Of a stretch of DNA of 64,000 nucleotides, positions 1-11,300 are shown piece by piece. The DNA lies in NCBI GenBank assembly GCA_029379385.1, contig CM055611.1, positions 10,478,001 to 10,542,000 of the forward strand, read 5' to 3'. Origin of the DNA: Quillaja saponaria. Lineage: Eukaryota > Streptophyta > Magnoliopsida > Fabales > Quillajaceae. Position 1 is the stretch's first letter, and each line of letters starts with the position of its first letter. Both the position numbers and the translations under genes were made by a program. Under the pieces are notes generated by a model. The model was not told the origin of the DNA. It ran no database searches and saw only the letters and a list, made by a program, of their open reading frames with translations.

Positions 1-768
1 CTCCCATCCCAATGTCCCCCAAAATTTTACCAAATTAATTTTTGAATTTTAGAATTTTATGGTATAGTTAAATTTTGGATAATATGTGCATGATATATTG
101 TTTTGGTTAATGATTTTTTTTATGTTTCAAACTAATATGGTAGCACATAAATAATTATTGAGAACAGTTTAATTTTCATATTTTATATGTTTTGGAGCTA
201 TTGACAGTAGGTACTCTCCATGTTTTCATAACATGTGTTAGTGAATGCTTCTATTTTGATTCAATTTTTCAAAGTTACAACATGTGTTTAATTATCCTAT
301 GAGATACTTTTAAAATGTATTTTGGTTTGAAAGGATATATTATGAGTAATTAAATTTTTTCGCTTGAGAAAATCTTATAGGTTTGTGTAGATGGTTGCCA
401 CCAAAGTGGTCTATCTATATAGATTTGTGGGATTTTTGAAAGTTATAGTACGGGATGTTTCTTAAATTATTGTATATAGTTTCCTGCCCAAAGGGGGTTA
501 TTATATACTTTAATTTTGGAAAATACATGAAACATATGGTTTGGGGTATACCGGCCTAGAAGGTTTATCTGCCCAAAGAGGGTAGACTTTTCGAAAGCTA
601 AGACACTCTAATTTAAGTTTCATGGGTTAATCATGAGATTCTAATAGCATGTTACATTCTCTGCCCAAAGGGGAGTTTATAATGATGCATTTTGGATTCA
701 TGAAGAATAAATTTTTATTCTTGTTTTTTTTTAATTACTCAATTTGTTGACATGTTACATTATTTGTT
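1..768 (+). repeat. copia leader with four spaced CTGCCCAAAG-type repeats
   Basis: The long leader before gag has no supported ORF. It holds a short motif at regular spacing: a degenerate copy at 395-409 (TTGCCACCAAAGTGG) and three good copies at 484-497, 569-582 and 661-674 (CTGCCCAAAG followed by G-rich bases). Starts are 89, 85 and 92 bases apart, so this looks like an old tandem repeat of a ~88-bp unit of which only the core stayed recognisable. The function is unknown; a packaging or dimerisation signal in the genomic RNA is possible but is only inference. Confidence 0.6.
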
Positions 769-2097
769 ATTGAATCAGTCTCCCTAGCTGTTAACAACAA
801 GAGTGCCACTATTGAATTGTTGAACGGTTCTAACTTTAAGAAATGGAAGCAAGATGTTGAATTTGCCTTGGGAATTATGGATATAGATTTAGCTCTACGT
901 AGTGAGAAACCTGCTGATCTTTCTGATACTAGCACTATAGCTCAGAAAGAGGCTTTTGATAAATAGGAGAGATCAAATAGGTTGAGTTTGATCTACATGA
1001 AGAGATCAATCTCTGAACACCTTTTGAGTGGGTTGCCTGAAACTCAAAATGCCAAAGACTTCATGAAAGTTGTGGGGGATAGGTACAAGGTATCTGATAA
1101 TGCTCAGACTGGAAAGCTAATAAATGATCTAGCGGGTATGAGATATGAAAATGGAACTGGGGTTCGGGAATTCATTCTCAAAATGGTTCATGTACAAACT
1201 AAGCTTAGAAACAAAGAAATTACAATCCCTGATAGTTTTGTGGTTCACCATTCTCTCAATTCCTTACCACCTGACTTCTCCCAAATCAAAACTCCCTATA
1301 ACACCCAAAATGAATCCTGGACCATCAATGACCTTATCTCTAAGTGTGTGGCTGAGGAGGATAAGCTTAAGAAAGAAAGAGTGAAATCCGTACTTTTTGT
1401 TTCCCTTTCCAAGCTTAGTTCTACCAAGGGTGGTCAAGGTAAGTCTAAATCTACTCATCATAAGAAAACTCAGGATGCGAAAGGGCATGGTACCGGTCAG
1501 AAATCTGTTGTGGGTGGTCCTAAGGCTGCCATTAAAAAGGACATAACATGTTTCTTTTGCAAAAAGAGAGGTCATGTGAAAGTAAACTGCTTCAAATTAA
1601 AATCCCAGTTAGAAAAGAAAAATAAACAAGAAGGTAACTCACTTGCTTTCGTTTGTTTTGAATCCAATTTAGTTAATGTCCCATCAAATTCTTGGTGGCT
1701 TGACAGTGGTGCAACTGTTCATGTTGCTTGTACCATGCAGGGGTTCAAACACAAAATGAAGCCAAGTGATTAAGGGGCAAAGCTTAGAGTTGGGAATGAT
1801 GTCGAAATTGAAGTCGGGTCCGTAGGAATCGTCTCTTTGATATTAGAAAGTGGTTTTGAACTTGTTTTGGAAAACACATTTTATGTACCGTCTTTTAGGC
1901 GGAATTTGATTTCAGTTTCCTTGTTGGACAAAATTGGTTATTCCTTTAATTTTGGTAATTCAAAAGTTCAGTTGCTTTTAAATTCTAAAATTCTTGGAGG
2001 GTGTGTTTTGTCCAATGGTTTATATAGAATGTGTTTAGCACCCTTAAATATTAATTCCTCTTTAAAGACTGAAAAGTTGTTTCTAAAAGATCTTTAA
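769..2097 (+). pseudogene. copia gag and protease region (broken)
   Basis: Translation in frame 1 gives a UBN2-type copia Gag (LNGSNFKKWKQDVEFALG near 820-870). A CCHC zinc knuckle follows, CFFCKKRGHVKVNC, at 1549-1590. The protease active site WWLDSGATVHV has its catalytic Asp codon at 1702-1704. There is no convincing ATG: the frame is open from about 760 and the usual start position reads ATT at 769. Breaks are TAG at 964-966 where the family has Trp, TAA at 1771-1773 just after the protease motif, and TAA at 2095-2097, followed by a frame change before the pre-integrase segment at 2115. The product would package element RNA and process the polyprotein if intact. Confidence 0.88.
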
Positions 2098-2114
2098 TTA
2101 AAGAGAAATCCTCA

Positions 2115-3130
2115 ATGCTTTGGCATAAGCGTCTGGGTCACATATCAAGAAGAGAAAGAGTTGAAAGACTCATTAAGGATGGTATCCTACCATCACTTGA
2201 TTTTGATAACTTGGAAACTTATGTTGATTGTATTAGAGGTAAACTGACTAAGACAAAGAAAAAGGGGTCAACCCGTAGTTCAGAACTCTTAGAGATCATT
2301 CACACTGATATTAGTGGACCATTATTCCAACACTTTATGTAAAAACTGTTATTTCATTACTTTCATAAATGATTTTTCCCGTTTTTGTTTTATGTACTTG
2401 ATTAAAGAAAAATCTAATTCTCTTGATAAATTTATAATTTTCGAAACTGAAGTTGAAAAAGCAATTAGGGAAAGTCATTAAAATTGTGAGATCTGACCGT
2501 GGAGGTGAGTATTATGGCAAACATGGAGTTGATAGACAACATATAGGACCGTTTGCCAAGTACCTACAAGAGTGTGGGACTGTTGCCCAATATACCATGC
2601 CTGGTAGCCCTGAACAAAATGGTGTGGCCGAAAGGCGTAATCGCACCCTTAAGGACATGATGAGAAGTATGATGAGTAGGTCAAACTTGCCTGAATATCT
2701 TTGGGGGGAAGCCATTAAAATTGCCTTGTACATCCTTAATAGGGTTCCCAGTAAAGCGGTGCCTAAAACACCTTTTGAATTGTGGACTGGGAGAAAGCCT
2801 AGCTTGAACCATTTTCGTGTTTGGGGGTGTCCAGCTGAAGTGAGAATCTATAACCCAAATGAGAGGAAAACCGACCCTAGATCTACCCGCTATTACTTTA
2901 TTGGTTATCCAGATCACTCTAAAGGATACAGGTTCTATTGCCCCGCACAAGGAGCCAAAGTAATGGAATCACAAACTGCCAAGTTCTTGGAATTTGATGT
3001 TGCTAAGTTGGAAAAATCTTCACCTTTAGATCAGGGAGAGCGAAATGAGGATGTTACTATTCCATTATATGATCTGTCAGAAGCTACTGTTTATGTGCCT
3101 GTTGTGAGAACAGGTGATGGGGAGAAGTAA
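2115..3130 (+). pseudogene. copia integrase region (broken)
   Basis: The GAG-pre-integrase segment LWHKRLGHIS begins at 2115, with the His pair of the HHCC finger. The first Cys of the finger is replaced by Tyr (codon 2220-2222), which should abolish zinc binding. The core keeps [18 protein letters not shown] and the Glu of [11 protein letters not shown] (about 2610-2650), the D-D-E acidic residues. The C-terminal part reads [15 protein letters not shown]. The core is split by two frameshifts, near 2315-2335 and in the A-rich stretch near 2455-2465. A third frame change occurs at about 3118-3130, leading into the linker before RT. Confidence 0.9.
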
Positions 3131-4398
3131 ATGAACAAGCTAAAGTAGCACCACATGTTCCTACTGATGCTACTGCACATGTTCCTAATAAAGTTCCTCA
3201 GCAACAGAATCTAGTTGCACAAATACCTGTTAGAAGGTTTAAACGGCAGAGAAGGCATGCTATTTCTGATGACTTCATTGTGTATTTGGGTGAAATTGAT
3301 TATGATGTTGGTCATATTATTGATCCCACTACATATGGAGAAGTTGTCTCCAGTCCACAATCAGACAAGTGGATTGAAGCCATGAGAGAAGAGATGCAAT
3401 CTATGGTACATAATGGTGTATAGGAGTTGGTTGCACTTCCAGAGGGTTGTAGACCCATTGGGTGCAAGTGGGTTTACAAGACCAAGAAAGATTCAAAGGG
3501 AAAAATTGAACGTTTCAAAGCAAGACTTGTAGCTAAAGGTTTTTCTCAAAGAGAAGGTGTGGACTTTAGTGAGACTTTCTCTCATGTCTCAACTAAAGAC
3601 TCTTTTAGGGTCATCATGGCATTGGTGGCTCATTTTAATCTTGAGTTACATCAGATGGATGTCAAGACAACCTTCTTGAATGGAGATCTTGCTGAAGAGG
3701 TTTATATGGTTCAACCTAAAGATTTTAAAGAAGATGGAGAGAGTGAACTTGTTTGTAGACTCACGAAGTCTATCTATGGTCTAAAACAAGCATCTCGACA
3801 GTGGTTTTTGAAGTTTGATAAAGTAATCACCTCTCTTGGTTTTGTTGAAAACAAGATTGATCAGTGCATATATCTCAAAGTCAGTGGGAGCAAATTTATC
3901 ATACTGGTTTTATACGTTGATGATATTTTGCTTGCCAATAGTGATGTTGGTTTATTACATGAGACAAAATTGATGTTATCTAAGACTTTTGACATGAAAG
4001 ATCTTGGGGAAGCATCATTTGTTCTTGGCATTGAAATTCATCGGGACAAATCTCGTCATTTGTTGGGTCTTTCTCAGCGAACATACATTGATCGTGTGCT
4101 CAATAGGTTTAACATGCATAAATGTAAGCCTGGGGATGTACCAGTTGTCAAGGATGATAGATTCAGCTTGGATCAGTGTCCCGTTAATGATTTTCAGAGG
4201 GAGTTCATGAAGAATGTACCTTATGCTAGTGTAGTTGGAAGCTTGTTGTATGGTCTGGTTTGCACCAAACTTGACATTGTTTTTGTAGTGGGAGTTCTTG
4301 GTAGATATCAGTCAAACCCAGGTCCAGAACATTGGGTTGCTGCGAAGAAAGTTATGAGGTATTTGCAGAGGACCAAGGATTTTATGCTAGGTGTATAG
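3131..4398 (+). pseudogene. copia reverse transcriptase region (broken)
   Basis: After a linker rich in Pro, Val and Gln, the RT domain starts near 3360 (SDKWIEAMREEMQSM). It continues through GCKWVYKTKKDSKG, ARLVAKGFSQ, QMDVKTTFLNGDL and the polymerase box YVDD at 3913-3924, which is intact. A TAG at 3421-3423 falls exactly where copia RTs have a Trp codon. The frame closes at 4396-4398 by a frameshift, and the next domain continues in the frame of 4391. TTFLNG stands where the family normally has AFLNG. The domain is the copia-type RVT_2. Confidence 0.93.
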
Positions 4399-4906
4399 AA
4401 AGGTTGATCACCTTGAGCTGATTGGTTACTCTGATTTTGACTTTGTTGGTTGCAAGGATGATCTGAAATCCACATCAGGATACATTTTCATGTTAGTTGA
4501 GGGAGCTGTATCTTGGAAAAGTTCTAAACAGACAATCATTGCTTCTTCCACTATGCAAGCTGAGTTCGTTGCTTGTTATGGAGCATCGACACAGGGTATA
4601 TGGTTGAAGAACATGATAGCCTGTCTTGGTGTGGTTGATTCAATCTCTAGACCTCTTAAAATTTACTATAACAACAGTTCTGATGTGTTCTTTTCAAAGA
4701 ACAATAAGAACTCTAGTGCATTGAAAGCTATAGATATTAAGTATCTGGCTACCAGGGATTTAGTGAAAAAGAGAGACATTGTATTTGAATATATTGAAAC
4801 AGAAAAAATGTTAGCAGATCCTTTAACCAAAGGACTTAGGACTGGAGTTTTCAAAAGTCATGTTGATAACATGAGTATTGTGGAGTCCTTTGATGTTTTT
4901 GGTTAG
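4391..4906 (+). pseudogene. copia RNase H domain (catalytic residue lost)
   Basis: This is the last segment of the copia polyprotein. It shows YSDFDFVGC (first acidic residue), the STSGYIFML and SWKSSKQ blocks, and STMQAEFVAC (second acidic residue). The usual CDN motif reads YYNN at 4667-4675: the catalytic Asp codon is AAC (Asn) at 4670-4672, and the Cys is Tyr. The end, DIKYLATRDLVKK to MLADPLTKGL, matches the family, with a terminal TAG at 4904-4906. The Asp-to-Asn and Cys-to-Tyr changes are both G-to-A on the coding strand. Confidence 0.9.
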
Positions 4907-5565
4907 TAGGAGTTTGTATTATTTTATTCAAACTAGCTAGCATGTTATATATGCTATTTTATGTTTGTTTATATCCTTGTTGGATGATATGTTTTATTAA
5001 TAAAATAATAGTTATTTTCATTATGATATGATTGATATTGTATGTGCACATATGGTTATTTATGACATGTCATTGCATTAAAATCTTAAGACTTTGTGTC
5101 TGTCTTAAGTGTGATGGTTTTGTCAATTTGGAGATATGTCTCAAATGACACTAATTGGATATCTCGAAATGGTTGTTGAGACATACAAGCTTAAAATTAA
5201 GCTTAAGTGATTTCTAGTGCTTTGGAAAACATCCAGTTTTAATGAAATCACTAGAGGACCGACAATGAAATAACATATGTTGATCACATTTAGATGCTAT
5301 TTTTCTTACCACACTACCACATCTAGATCCATTGCAGATTAGGTTGTTGCCATTTGTAACCATGGATTGGTCTTATGTCGTTTAAGTGGCACAATAATTG
5401 CCATGATTCGGTGTTAATAACTTAGTTGGACTAGATTGTTTGAAGTGCGTCTCAGGACCTAAATTTTTCTTTTAAAATTGTGGCCACATAAAAGTTACAC
5501 TTTGCCCGAGAGTCGTTTTCTAAAAATATGTTTTTCAAAATTTTTAAAACTACAATTAATGATTG
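4907..5565 (+). other. copia 3' untranslated region
   Basis: AT-rich sequence lies between the polyprotein stop and the polypurine tract. I see no ORF, no second gene and no strong repeat in it. Confidence 0.6.
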
Positions 5566-5579
5566 TACAAGTGGGAGAA
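5566..5579 (+). other. copia polypurine tract
   Basis: The purine-rich ACAAGTGGGAGAA lies directly before TGTTAG, the typical copia plus-strand primer immediately 5' of the 3' LTR. Confidence 0.8.
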
Positions 5580-5979
5580 TGTTAGAAATTTCATGTGTGG
5601 GCTGCCATTAATTGTATGGTTTTGTTTTAATAATAAAACGGGCTTAAGGTTTGGTCCATTTGAGACATGCTTGTAAAAGGTCATATAGTTTATGTGATCA
5701 TTTGGGATAGGGCTTAAGCACACTTCTTATCTGATTAAATGTGGATTGGCAGTAAGTGTGGGCTGAGTGACTTTAGGAGTCTTTAATGGGAGGACTCTTA
5801 GGGTTTTATCTGACATGAAATAGCTAGGTCCCCTCTCCTCTTTATATATATGCATCTTGCCCCATGGAAAGCTGTCATCAGAAAATACATAGAGTACAGA
5901 GAGAAAGACCTGGCTGTGTGAGCAATTACTAAGACGTGCTTGGCTGAGATTCCAAATATCCGCTGCTATGGCTCAATCA
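5580..5979 (+). repeat. copia 3' LTR (right boundary approximate)
   Basis: The LTR starts TGTTAGAAATTTC right after the polypurine tract. A TATA box (TTTATATATA, 5841-5850) is followed about 30 bases later by the likely transcription start. The best CA end is at 5978-5979, giving about 400 bp, usual for copia. The end is not proven because the left LTR is outside the window. Confidence 0.65.
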
Positions 5980-6740
5980 GGTACGCAAACTTTATTATTA
6001 ATGTGTTCTAAATTCATGTATGAGATCTTGTAAATTTATAAGAAACTTTTCATCAATTTTTCACCTAGCACACTTAAAACAGAGTAAAACTTTATCCTTT
6101 AAACTTTTATCTCCCTTAACCCCTACCAAACACCCCAAAGTTTTAACTAATAGCTTGTTTATTTCAATCAGTATTTTAAATTTTTTTTTTTTCTTTTTTC
6201 AAACAAAATAGGGTAAGAGTTGACGAGGACGAAAAGTCCAGAAGCAACTGAGATAAAAAAAAAGAAAAAGGAATCAGTCTTAATTCTTTCTTGAACCCAA
6301 ATGGAAGGCAATTATTAATTCTATTCCTTCTTAATATGTCAGTAGAATCCTTTAATAGAGTCATTGTCCATTCTGCAAAAAATGCGGCATCATCCACAAA
6401 AACTACGTACTTCCATAACGTAATGGAATTTCTGCATGTACAAAATACTCGACCACTTTGCATTCTTGCATAGGAGCTACTGGCAAATGAGTTTTGAGTC
6501 TTTTGACATTCAAAGTGTAGAAAAACAAAAGAAAACAGAAAACAGAAAGGCAAGCTACATAGATGTACATGGTGAGCAACCCTTTCAATAACTGAAGTTT
6601 GACCTGTATAATCAAGCTAGAAAAACAAACTCTACCTTTCAATTTTTTTCTCTGCTGTATAAGCAATACCAATGTAACCAAGAATTATGTACAATTTCAG
6701 AGGTGAGCATGATATTAGCGAAGCTATTTATAAAAATAAC
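5980..6740. other. spacer between copia element and small membrane-protein gene
   Basis: AT-rich spacer with a poly-T run near 6180-6200. The open frames here are low-complexity and lack any recognisable motif. The left part of this stretch may belong to the copia LTR if its true end lies further right. The bases just before 6741 probably include the 3' UTR of the next gene. Confidence 0.4.
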
Positions 6741-7118
6741 TCAAACCAGATTATATAAAAGAAGGAAAAGGACAACTAAAAGTAGTGTTCCAAAGCCAAA
6801 GCCAAACCCATCAGCATCATGATATCCTCCGTAGCTGCTACCTGGTTGAATCATGGCAAAGCACGGCATGCGAATTGTGGGAAACAAAGAAAGCAAGTGG
6901 ATCAGTAGTAACAGTAGAAGAAGTAGTAGAATCATGGAAAAGGTAGCAAGTTCAAACAAAGGCAATAAAGTTTCTAAAATGGATAGCAAAGTAGTCCAGC
7001 AGATGAACAATCCTAAGCCCATAACCATAAGAGAAGGTAGAATAGGTGATGGCCCCCTCTCCATTTTTCTCTCTCCCCCTCTTCCTTGTGATTGACTGAT
7101 CGTTACAATATGATACAT
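6741..7118 (-). CDS. small membrane protein, probably a conserved plant protein of unknown function
   Basis: An uninterrupted minus-strand frame runs from ATG at 7118-7116 to TGA at 6743-6741, 125 residues. A second in-frame ATG at 7064-7062 starts MERGPSPILPSL. It has a basic, Ser/Gln/Gly-rich head, two hydrophobic stretches in the first half (near VMGLGLFICWTTLLSILE and a run of eight or more Leu), and a Gly/Asp patch SYGGYHDADGFGFGFG. A final hydrophobic tail, TLLLVVLFLLLYNLV, ends at the stop. This layout suggests two or three membrane segments with a conserved-looking end. A TATA-like ATTTATATG lies upstream near 7172-7181. I do not know its function. The composition is protein-like and unlike the transposon relics nearby, but low sequence complexity limits certainty. 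Confidence 0.6.
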   Translation of the reverse strand: MYHIVTISQSQGRGGERKMERGPSPILPSLMVMGLGLFICWTTLLSILETLLPLFELATFSMILLLLLLLLLIHLLSLFPTIRMPCFAMIQPGSSYGGYHDADGFGFGFGTLLLVVLFLLLYNLV

Positions 7119-7950
7119 ATAAAGCACTACTGGGTTGTTTTCTAGTTGAAGGTGGAGATGATTTCGAAAAGCATATAAATAATCTTCTATTTTCTTGTAT
7201 ATATTATGAGTAGTTGAGCTATGCCAACTTCCCCAACAGTAATCTGTCTTCTTTAATTTCTATATCTGCTTACCCAACTATGGAAAAATACTAAGAATGT
7301 TTATGATAGATAATTATAAAGATATGTATGTGCTAGCTAGTTGAAGATAGAAAAGTTAAATTGGAAGCCTAGTATGAAAGTAGAAATCTTGGGAATGACT
7401 ACTTTGCAAGTCTTTTTCTCCCGCATACATTGAGGGAAACAGCTCTTAGGGATTAGGGTAAGGGTTGAGAGATTATACCACCTGTCAATTACCCCGGATT
7501 TGAACCTGAGGCAATAACAAAATGATAATGTATCTTTATCAAACACTATTTTATAAGCTGTGTAACATAATAATTGAAAAGGAAACTAATTTGTTTTCCA
7601 GGTCTTAGAGAATGTTGATTCTAAAAAAAGAATCAGAAGAGGATAATTTATTTTTTCTTTTTATATGTTTTTAGTGAGGCCTGAACCAAAGGCCTATTCA
7701 AATTCCACCCGACCTGAAGACCATTTAAGCAATAGCTCAAGGGGTAAACCTTCTCAGTTAAAGGCAGCACCCATCGGCAGTAAAGGCCAACACAAGCACA
7801 ATAGATGTAGTAATTCCAAAGTTCTTTACTAGTAATGCCTCTTCAATTGCTACCGAGAATTCCCATCACCTTGGTGCTGAGTAATGTGAGCTCATATTAT
7901 GCTTCAAAAAGAGCAATTAGAAATTTCACACCAGTTTGTGTCTGTGCATA

Positions 7951-8000
7951 GAGAGGAAGAGAGGAAGAGAGAGAGAGAGAGAGAGAGAGAAGGGAGAGAG
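7951..8000. repeat. (GA)n microsatellite
   Basis: An almost pure GA/GGAA run just downstream of LHP1; simple-sequence repeat. Confidence 0.95.
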
Positions 8001-8080
8001 CTAATGTAATAATACTTATAAATATATTCATGGTACTGAGCTAATGTAATAATACTTACAAAAATATTCATGGTACCGAG
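8001..8080. repeat. 40-bp unit in two tandem copies
   Basis: 8001-8040 and 8041-8080 both begin CTAATGTAATAATACTTA and end CATGGTAC-GAG with only a few mismatches. This is a recent local duplication next to the GA microsatellite, probably in or near the LHP1 3' UTR. Confidence 0.95.
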
Positions 8081-8322
8081 CAAGAATCACTTGCTAAAGT
8101 TCATGTTGGATGTCTAGACAAAATGTAACCTTGAGATGATGCTTTCCTTGATAGAAATGGGCTACTAGTATATAAATAGTCTTATACTATATGACAATAA
8201 AACTACAGCATTTCTGATCCCGCACTATCTCCTGCATCTACAAAAGTACAACAATGTATTTTACTAACAGCAAAGACATGCAGATCCAACTGCATGTAGA
8301 AGCCCCTCCCATATTTCTCCTG

Positions 8323-11300
8323 TCACGGTGTTGGATTGTAGCGGAGATGTTGCTCATAGAAGTTGATCAACTGAAATACAAGAATAAATTGTCAAGACCA
8401 AGAATAGTACTAACAGAACAGTTCTCATAATCACCACTCCTTGAAGCCAATGCAACAGCGAAATGATCCATGGGCAACTAAGAAAAAAATAAAATAAAAA
8501 CAAAAACAAAAAGAAAGATAGTCAATTACCAGAAGTGGATTGTTAGCCTTGAGAAACTTGTTATCTACCATCACTTCTGTCCCATCAGACCTATAAAAAG
8601 TAAACAGCTAAGCTGTCGAGGCATGTGCATATCTATATGTATGAATTAAATTTACATTCAACAACTGATAGGGTACAAGTACAAATTCCATAACGAAAAT
8701 GAATGGTCAACCTTATAAATATCATCAAGAGGATGAAAACTTAGTGATATTAAATTATAATACATATATGGAAAGGTTTCAACCCAGAGCTTGAAAGACA
8801 AATCATAGTTCATATGTCACCATACGCTTTGCATCATTGGAACATAGACACACCATGAAGCTACAACACAAGTGTAAGTTTTCTATATTGTGTTATACTA
8901 AGTTTATCCAATTGAATAGTCTTAATCCTGGTAGCAAGTATTACACATAGTTTCTGGACTTCCAGTCCAAGTTCCCTAACAAGTGAAGAAGTTATTTAGA
9001 AAGCTAGCCTTTCAACCATAATCATTCCTGGAAAACATACTTCAGTGCAAGCCCCAAATCCTCTCTTTTATAACACTAACATCCCGAAAGTCCTCCATAT
9101 TGCAACCACATGTTAATTTACGATAGTTTTCCTCCATATCAATGAAATAATCTCATCAGTTGCAGGGTTTGGTGGCCCAAAATTGATTTGGCTTCGCCAA
9201 AAGGCCTCATCTCTAGAAGCCTGGGACGGACAAATGCTACTAAAAAAGCCAATTATCACATGTTTTTAGAGGCCGTACTTGACCCATCCGACCCTTGCCT
9301 TTCTTGGCTGACCCGCACATCGCCGAGCCAGTCACATCTGGATTTTGCTCAAGGTATAACGTATTCACATCTTGAAAAATAAGAGTAGAAATCACCCCCA
9401 AAAGCTCCACTTTGCCTGCATTAAACAGTCCAGGCATGAAACAATTGCAGTCCGAGTGCATTGGCTCCTCCTTGTGGTGTATAGCTCATTATAGTGGATT
9501 TAGCTATGATACTATTGTTAAGGATTAGGATATAACTTATCCCCACAAGCTAGTTGTTAGGAAGAGGGTGTTCGGTGATCAAATCTTTATTAACTTACCC
9601 ATACAACCAATGTGGGATGACTGAACCACAACACTTCTCATGAAGAGTAACGTTATAGTCCACAACACAACGGAGGGCATTTAAATAATGTGAACCAAGA
9701 AGTAAAATTCCAAAAAGTGCATCCCCTTCCGTTCTCTTCATCTGGTGCCTCTACCTATTAAATTTACTTTGTCAATCCTTCTTACATATTTGAAAGGAGG
9801 CTTGAAAATTTATATAGGGATTTCCTCTGACATAGAAAGGAGCATATGTATAAGTTCCATCTAGTTAAATGAGAAGAAATATGCAAGCCTTTTAAGTTTG
9901 GGTGATTCAATATTAAGAATTTGAGAACCTTTAACAATGTACTTGCAGGAGACATTATTTTAATAGTTAGCTAATTAAAGCTTCTATGTACTGTCAACAA
10001 AGAGATGCAACTAATACTGACTACAGAGGGAGGGAATTGGAACCCAACACTTCCGGCATTTACATGTTTATCCAAAATTTTATGCTAACTGACAATCTAA
10101 TTGAGGAGTAGGGATCAATGAAGCATATTTTACAGAAAAGTTCATACAAGTAAAGGGTCCAATTGTTGGTTGCATGGACATAGTTCCTATGTCGCCATAC
10201 CCATTGCACCATTGGAATATAGACACACCATGAAGCTACAACACAAGCGTAAGTTTTCTATATTGTGTTATACTAGGAGTTTATCCAATTGAATAGTCTT
10301 AATCCTGGTGGCAAGTATTACACATAGTTCTGGACTTCCAGTTCAAGTTCCCTAACAAGTGAAGAAGTTTTTTAGAAAGCTAGCCTTTGAACCAAAATCA
10401 TTCCTAGAAGACATACCTCAATGCAAGCCCCAAATCCTCTATTTTATAACACTGACATCCCGAAAGTCCTCCATATTGCAACCATAGTTTTTCTCCATAT
10501 CAAGGAAAAAAGTCACATCTCAATTTTGCTAAAAAGAACAGAGTAAAATTCACCCCCAAAAACTCCAGTTTGCCTGCATTAAACAGTCCAGGCATGAAAC
10601 AATTGCAGTACGAGTGCATTGGCTCCTCCTTGTGGTGTATAGCTCATTAGAGTGGATTTAGCTCTGATAATATGGTTAAGGATTAGGATATAAATTATCC
10701 CTACAAGCAGTTGTTAGGAAGAGGGTGTTCGGTGATCCAATCTTTATTAACTTACATTAACTTACCCGTACAACCAATGTGGGACGACTGAACCACAACA
10801 CTTCTCATGAAGAGTAACGTTATAGTCCACAACACAATGGAGGGCATTTGACTACTGTGTACAAAGAAGTAAATTTCCAAAAAGTGCATCCCCTTCCTTT
10901 CTATTCATCTGGTGCCTCTACCTTTTAATGGAGGGCATCTGGTGCCTCTACCGTTATAGTCCACAACACAATGGAGGGCATTTACTTTGTCTATCCTTCC
11001 CTACATAATTGCAAGGAGACTTGAAAATTTATATAGGGATTTCATCTGGCATAGAAAAGAGCATAAGTATAAGTTCCATCTAGTTAAATAGGAAGAAATA
11101 TGCAAGCCTTTTGAGTTTGGGTGATTGAATATTATGAATTTGAGAACCTTTAACAAAGTTTTGATGGGAAAATGATCATGGTGGTTCTATCAAGAACCTA
11201 ATAGTTTATGGAGCCAAGTGATTGTTGAAAAGCATAGTTTCTTTACTAGCGAGAGGTTCTTGTGTTGTTTCTGTTTGGGTAGCCATCACGAAAGGTTGTG

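Larger units (their letters stand above)
1..5979 (+). mobile_element. Ty1/copia LTR retrotransposon, decayed, 5' LTR outside the window
   Basis: Domains run in copia order on the + strand: gag with a CCHC knuckle, aspartic protease, integrase, reverse transcriptase, RNase H, then a polypurine tract and an LTR starting TGTTAG at 5580. Integrase before RT defines Ty1/copia rather than Ty3/gypsy. At least four in-frame stops and several frameshifts make it non-coding today. No primer-binding site is seen at the left edge, so the window begins in the untranslated leader (or late 5' LTR) and the left LTR and target duplication cannot be checked. The exact right end of the 3' LTR is uncertain; 5979 is the best CA candidate. 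Confidence 0.93.
7119..8322. other. intergenic region between the small ORF and the LHP1 stop codon
   Basis: The right part (about 8000-8322) should hold the LHP1 3' UTR. Around 7485-7510 a minus-strand AGGTTCAAATCC resembles a pol III B box, but no A box or poly-A tail supports a SINE. Two short tandem repeats are listed separately. No other gene is seen. Confidence 0.4.

Noticed and set aside
1..60. 5' LTR of the copia element at the left edge
   Set aside because: The first bases do not match the 3' LTR at 5580 and no primer-binding site follows, so the 5' LTR cannot be claimed within the window.
7480..7560. Possible tRNA-derived SINE on the - strand
   Set aside because: A B-box-like AGGTTCAAATCC is present, but there is no acceptable A box at the right distance, no tail and no target duplication.
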